From Collybiopsis luxurians FD-317 M1 (taxonomy: Eukaryota; Basidiomycota; Agaricomycetes; Agaricales; Omphalotaceae), in the NCBI GenBank assembly GCA_000827265.1, contig KN834832.1, forward strand, positions 224,612 to 255,922: DNA of 31,311 nt. The letters run 5' to 3'. A model generated the notes under the pieces. It searched no databases. It worked only from the letters and a program-made list of their open reading frames with translations, and was not told the DNA's origin. Numbering within the stretch: the stretch's first letter is position 1; each line of letters opens with the position of its first letter. The translations under genes were made by a program, and so were the position numbers. Below are positions 30,516 to 31,311 of this stretch, piece after piece.

Positions 30516-31163
30516 AGATAATAATTTTGATTCTACCACAGCTCCAGTTTCAGATCCTCTACACCTACCTTCAGTTCCAGAATCTCCACATTTACTGCAA
30601 GTTGATACTCCATCCTTATTGCCAGTACCTGATCTTCCTTCTGACTTGTGCACACTATTTCCACCACCTGATAACCCACTACCATTACCAAACCATGCAC
30701 TTTTTAAACCTATCTTTCAAGATAATGGTCCTGTAGCACCATTCCCCAATTATGGTTGAGGTTTTAGACACTAAATTCCTCTTGAATGTGCACCATGGAG
30801 TTATCAAGGTGAATGGCATGGATGCTAGATGGGATGGCTTTTGTCAGTGAAGTTGAGGATCATCTAACAATCTCAGAGGCTCTAAAGTTTGCATCTGCTA
30901 ATTGTGCCACTGTCTATGATAATGAACTTAAGTTCTATGCACAAGCAATGTCTAGCCCTCCAGAGGAAGCTGAAAAGTGGCATCAAGCAGCTTTTGATGA
31001 GCTTACAGCTCTCATTGATCATGGAGTGTTTGAGCTGGTTCAACAACTTCTAGACTGTAAACCTCTCAGCAGCCAATGGGTGTTTAAAATCAAACAGAAT
31101 GCAAATGGGTCTATTGAGCATTACAAAGCATAACTTGTAGCAAAGGGTTATAATCAGTGATGG
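30516..31163 (+). pseudogene. Copia reverse transcriptase, N-terminal part
   Basis: 30516-30770 is a Pro/Ser-rich linker. 30900-31160 encodes AEKWHQAAFDELTALIDHGV, then SSQWVFKIKQNANGSIEHYK, a stop, and LVAKGYNQ: the opening of the copia-type reverse transcriptase (RVT_2). The stop stands in place of an Arg-type codon and a second stop follows GYNQ. The catalytic YVDD part would lie further right but the sequence changes at about 31169. Confidence 0.85.
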
Positions 31164-31169
31164 GGATAT

Positions 31170-31311
31170 TGTTGAAAGAAGTGCTGAAACACTTCTAAGG
31201 ACATGTACAATGTGTATATGTAGTATAGACAAAAGTAGAATAGTTTTAGTAGTTGGACTTTGGAGATGGGGAAAAGTTTGTGTCATTGGAATATTTTGGC
31301 AGGGCGCAAAA
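31170..31311. mobile_element. Possible LTR start, running off the window
   Basis: The RT similarity ends and TGTTGAAAGAAGTGCTGAAA begins at 31170. LTRs start with TG, and the inverted pair AGAAGTG/CACTTCT lies directly inside. No other copy is in the window to prove it. It could be a second LTR element or solo LTR inserted in the RT. Confidence 0.35.

Larger units (their letters stand above)
26006..31169 (+). mobile_element. Ty1/copia LTR retrotransposon, decayed and interrupted
   Basis: Pieces occur in the copia order Gag, zinc knuckle, protease, GAG-pre-integrase, integrase, reverse transcriptase (N-terminal part). Each is on the + strand. Three insertions split it: 26346-27580, 28179-28964 and 30341-30515. 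When they are skipped the protein similarity resumes directly, so they are later insertions. Nonsense codons are mostly explained by C-to-T or G-to-A changes (TAG for CAG or TGG, TGA for CGA). The RT is cut near 31169, where an LTR-like sequence begins. Not mobile by itself. Confidence 0.85.

Noticed and set aside
1..31311. tRNA, rRNA, prokaryotic operons, ribosome binding sites
   Set aside because: None visible. Introns, gene families and transposons point to a fungal nuclear genome.

Overview
The window looks like nuclear DNA of an agaricomycete (mushroom-forming basidiomycete). The pointers are 46-60 bp GT-AG introns, a TACTAAT-type branch site, a DUF6593 protein, a STAND/NACHT NTPase, fungal Ty1/copia and Helitron remains, and no bacterial signals. 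The species cannot be named from sequence alone.

Layout. (1) 1-6.2 kb is AT-rich with very few CpG dinucleotides. It holds the 3' end of an ankyrin-repeat ORF, tandem exon/intron-like modules, palindromic repeats, a Helitron Rep (HUH) fragment, and directly against it a decayed member of the gene family found at 10.8-20.6 kb. (2) 6.3-8.8 kb carries a NACHT-domain NTPase on the minus strand, with three recognisable exons and an apparent frameshift. (3) 9-20.6 kb is CpG-rich and is dominated by a head-to-tail array of one coiled-coil, proline-rich gene family: A (pseudogene), B (558 aa), C (461 aa, tail lost) and D (1009 aa, the longest). The spacers repeat too, and contain decayed pieces of a second, co-amplified sequence ('E'). 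(4) 20.7-21.6 kb, tail-to-tail with D, is an intact three-exon DUF6593 gene. (5) 21.9-31.3 kb is again CpG-poor transposon territory: a hAT-like TIR element, several members of a MITE family with CATCAGGAAAAA-type termini, and a Ty1/copia element broken by at least three insertions.

The main story is a gene-rich, CpG-containing island between two transposon blocks that have lost nearly all CpG. One family member lies in the depleted block, and its differences from the island copies are largely CpG to TpG/CpA. This fits methylation-driven decay of silenced DNA. The four island paralogs share a 38-nt first exon with a phase-2 intron in the three intact copies, a coiled coil, and a motif around YDIEIPPA, but they differ in how much of the C-terminus survives. 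The biochemical role of this family is unknown to me. No tRNA, rRNA, CRISPR or other RNA gene was recognised.
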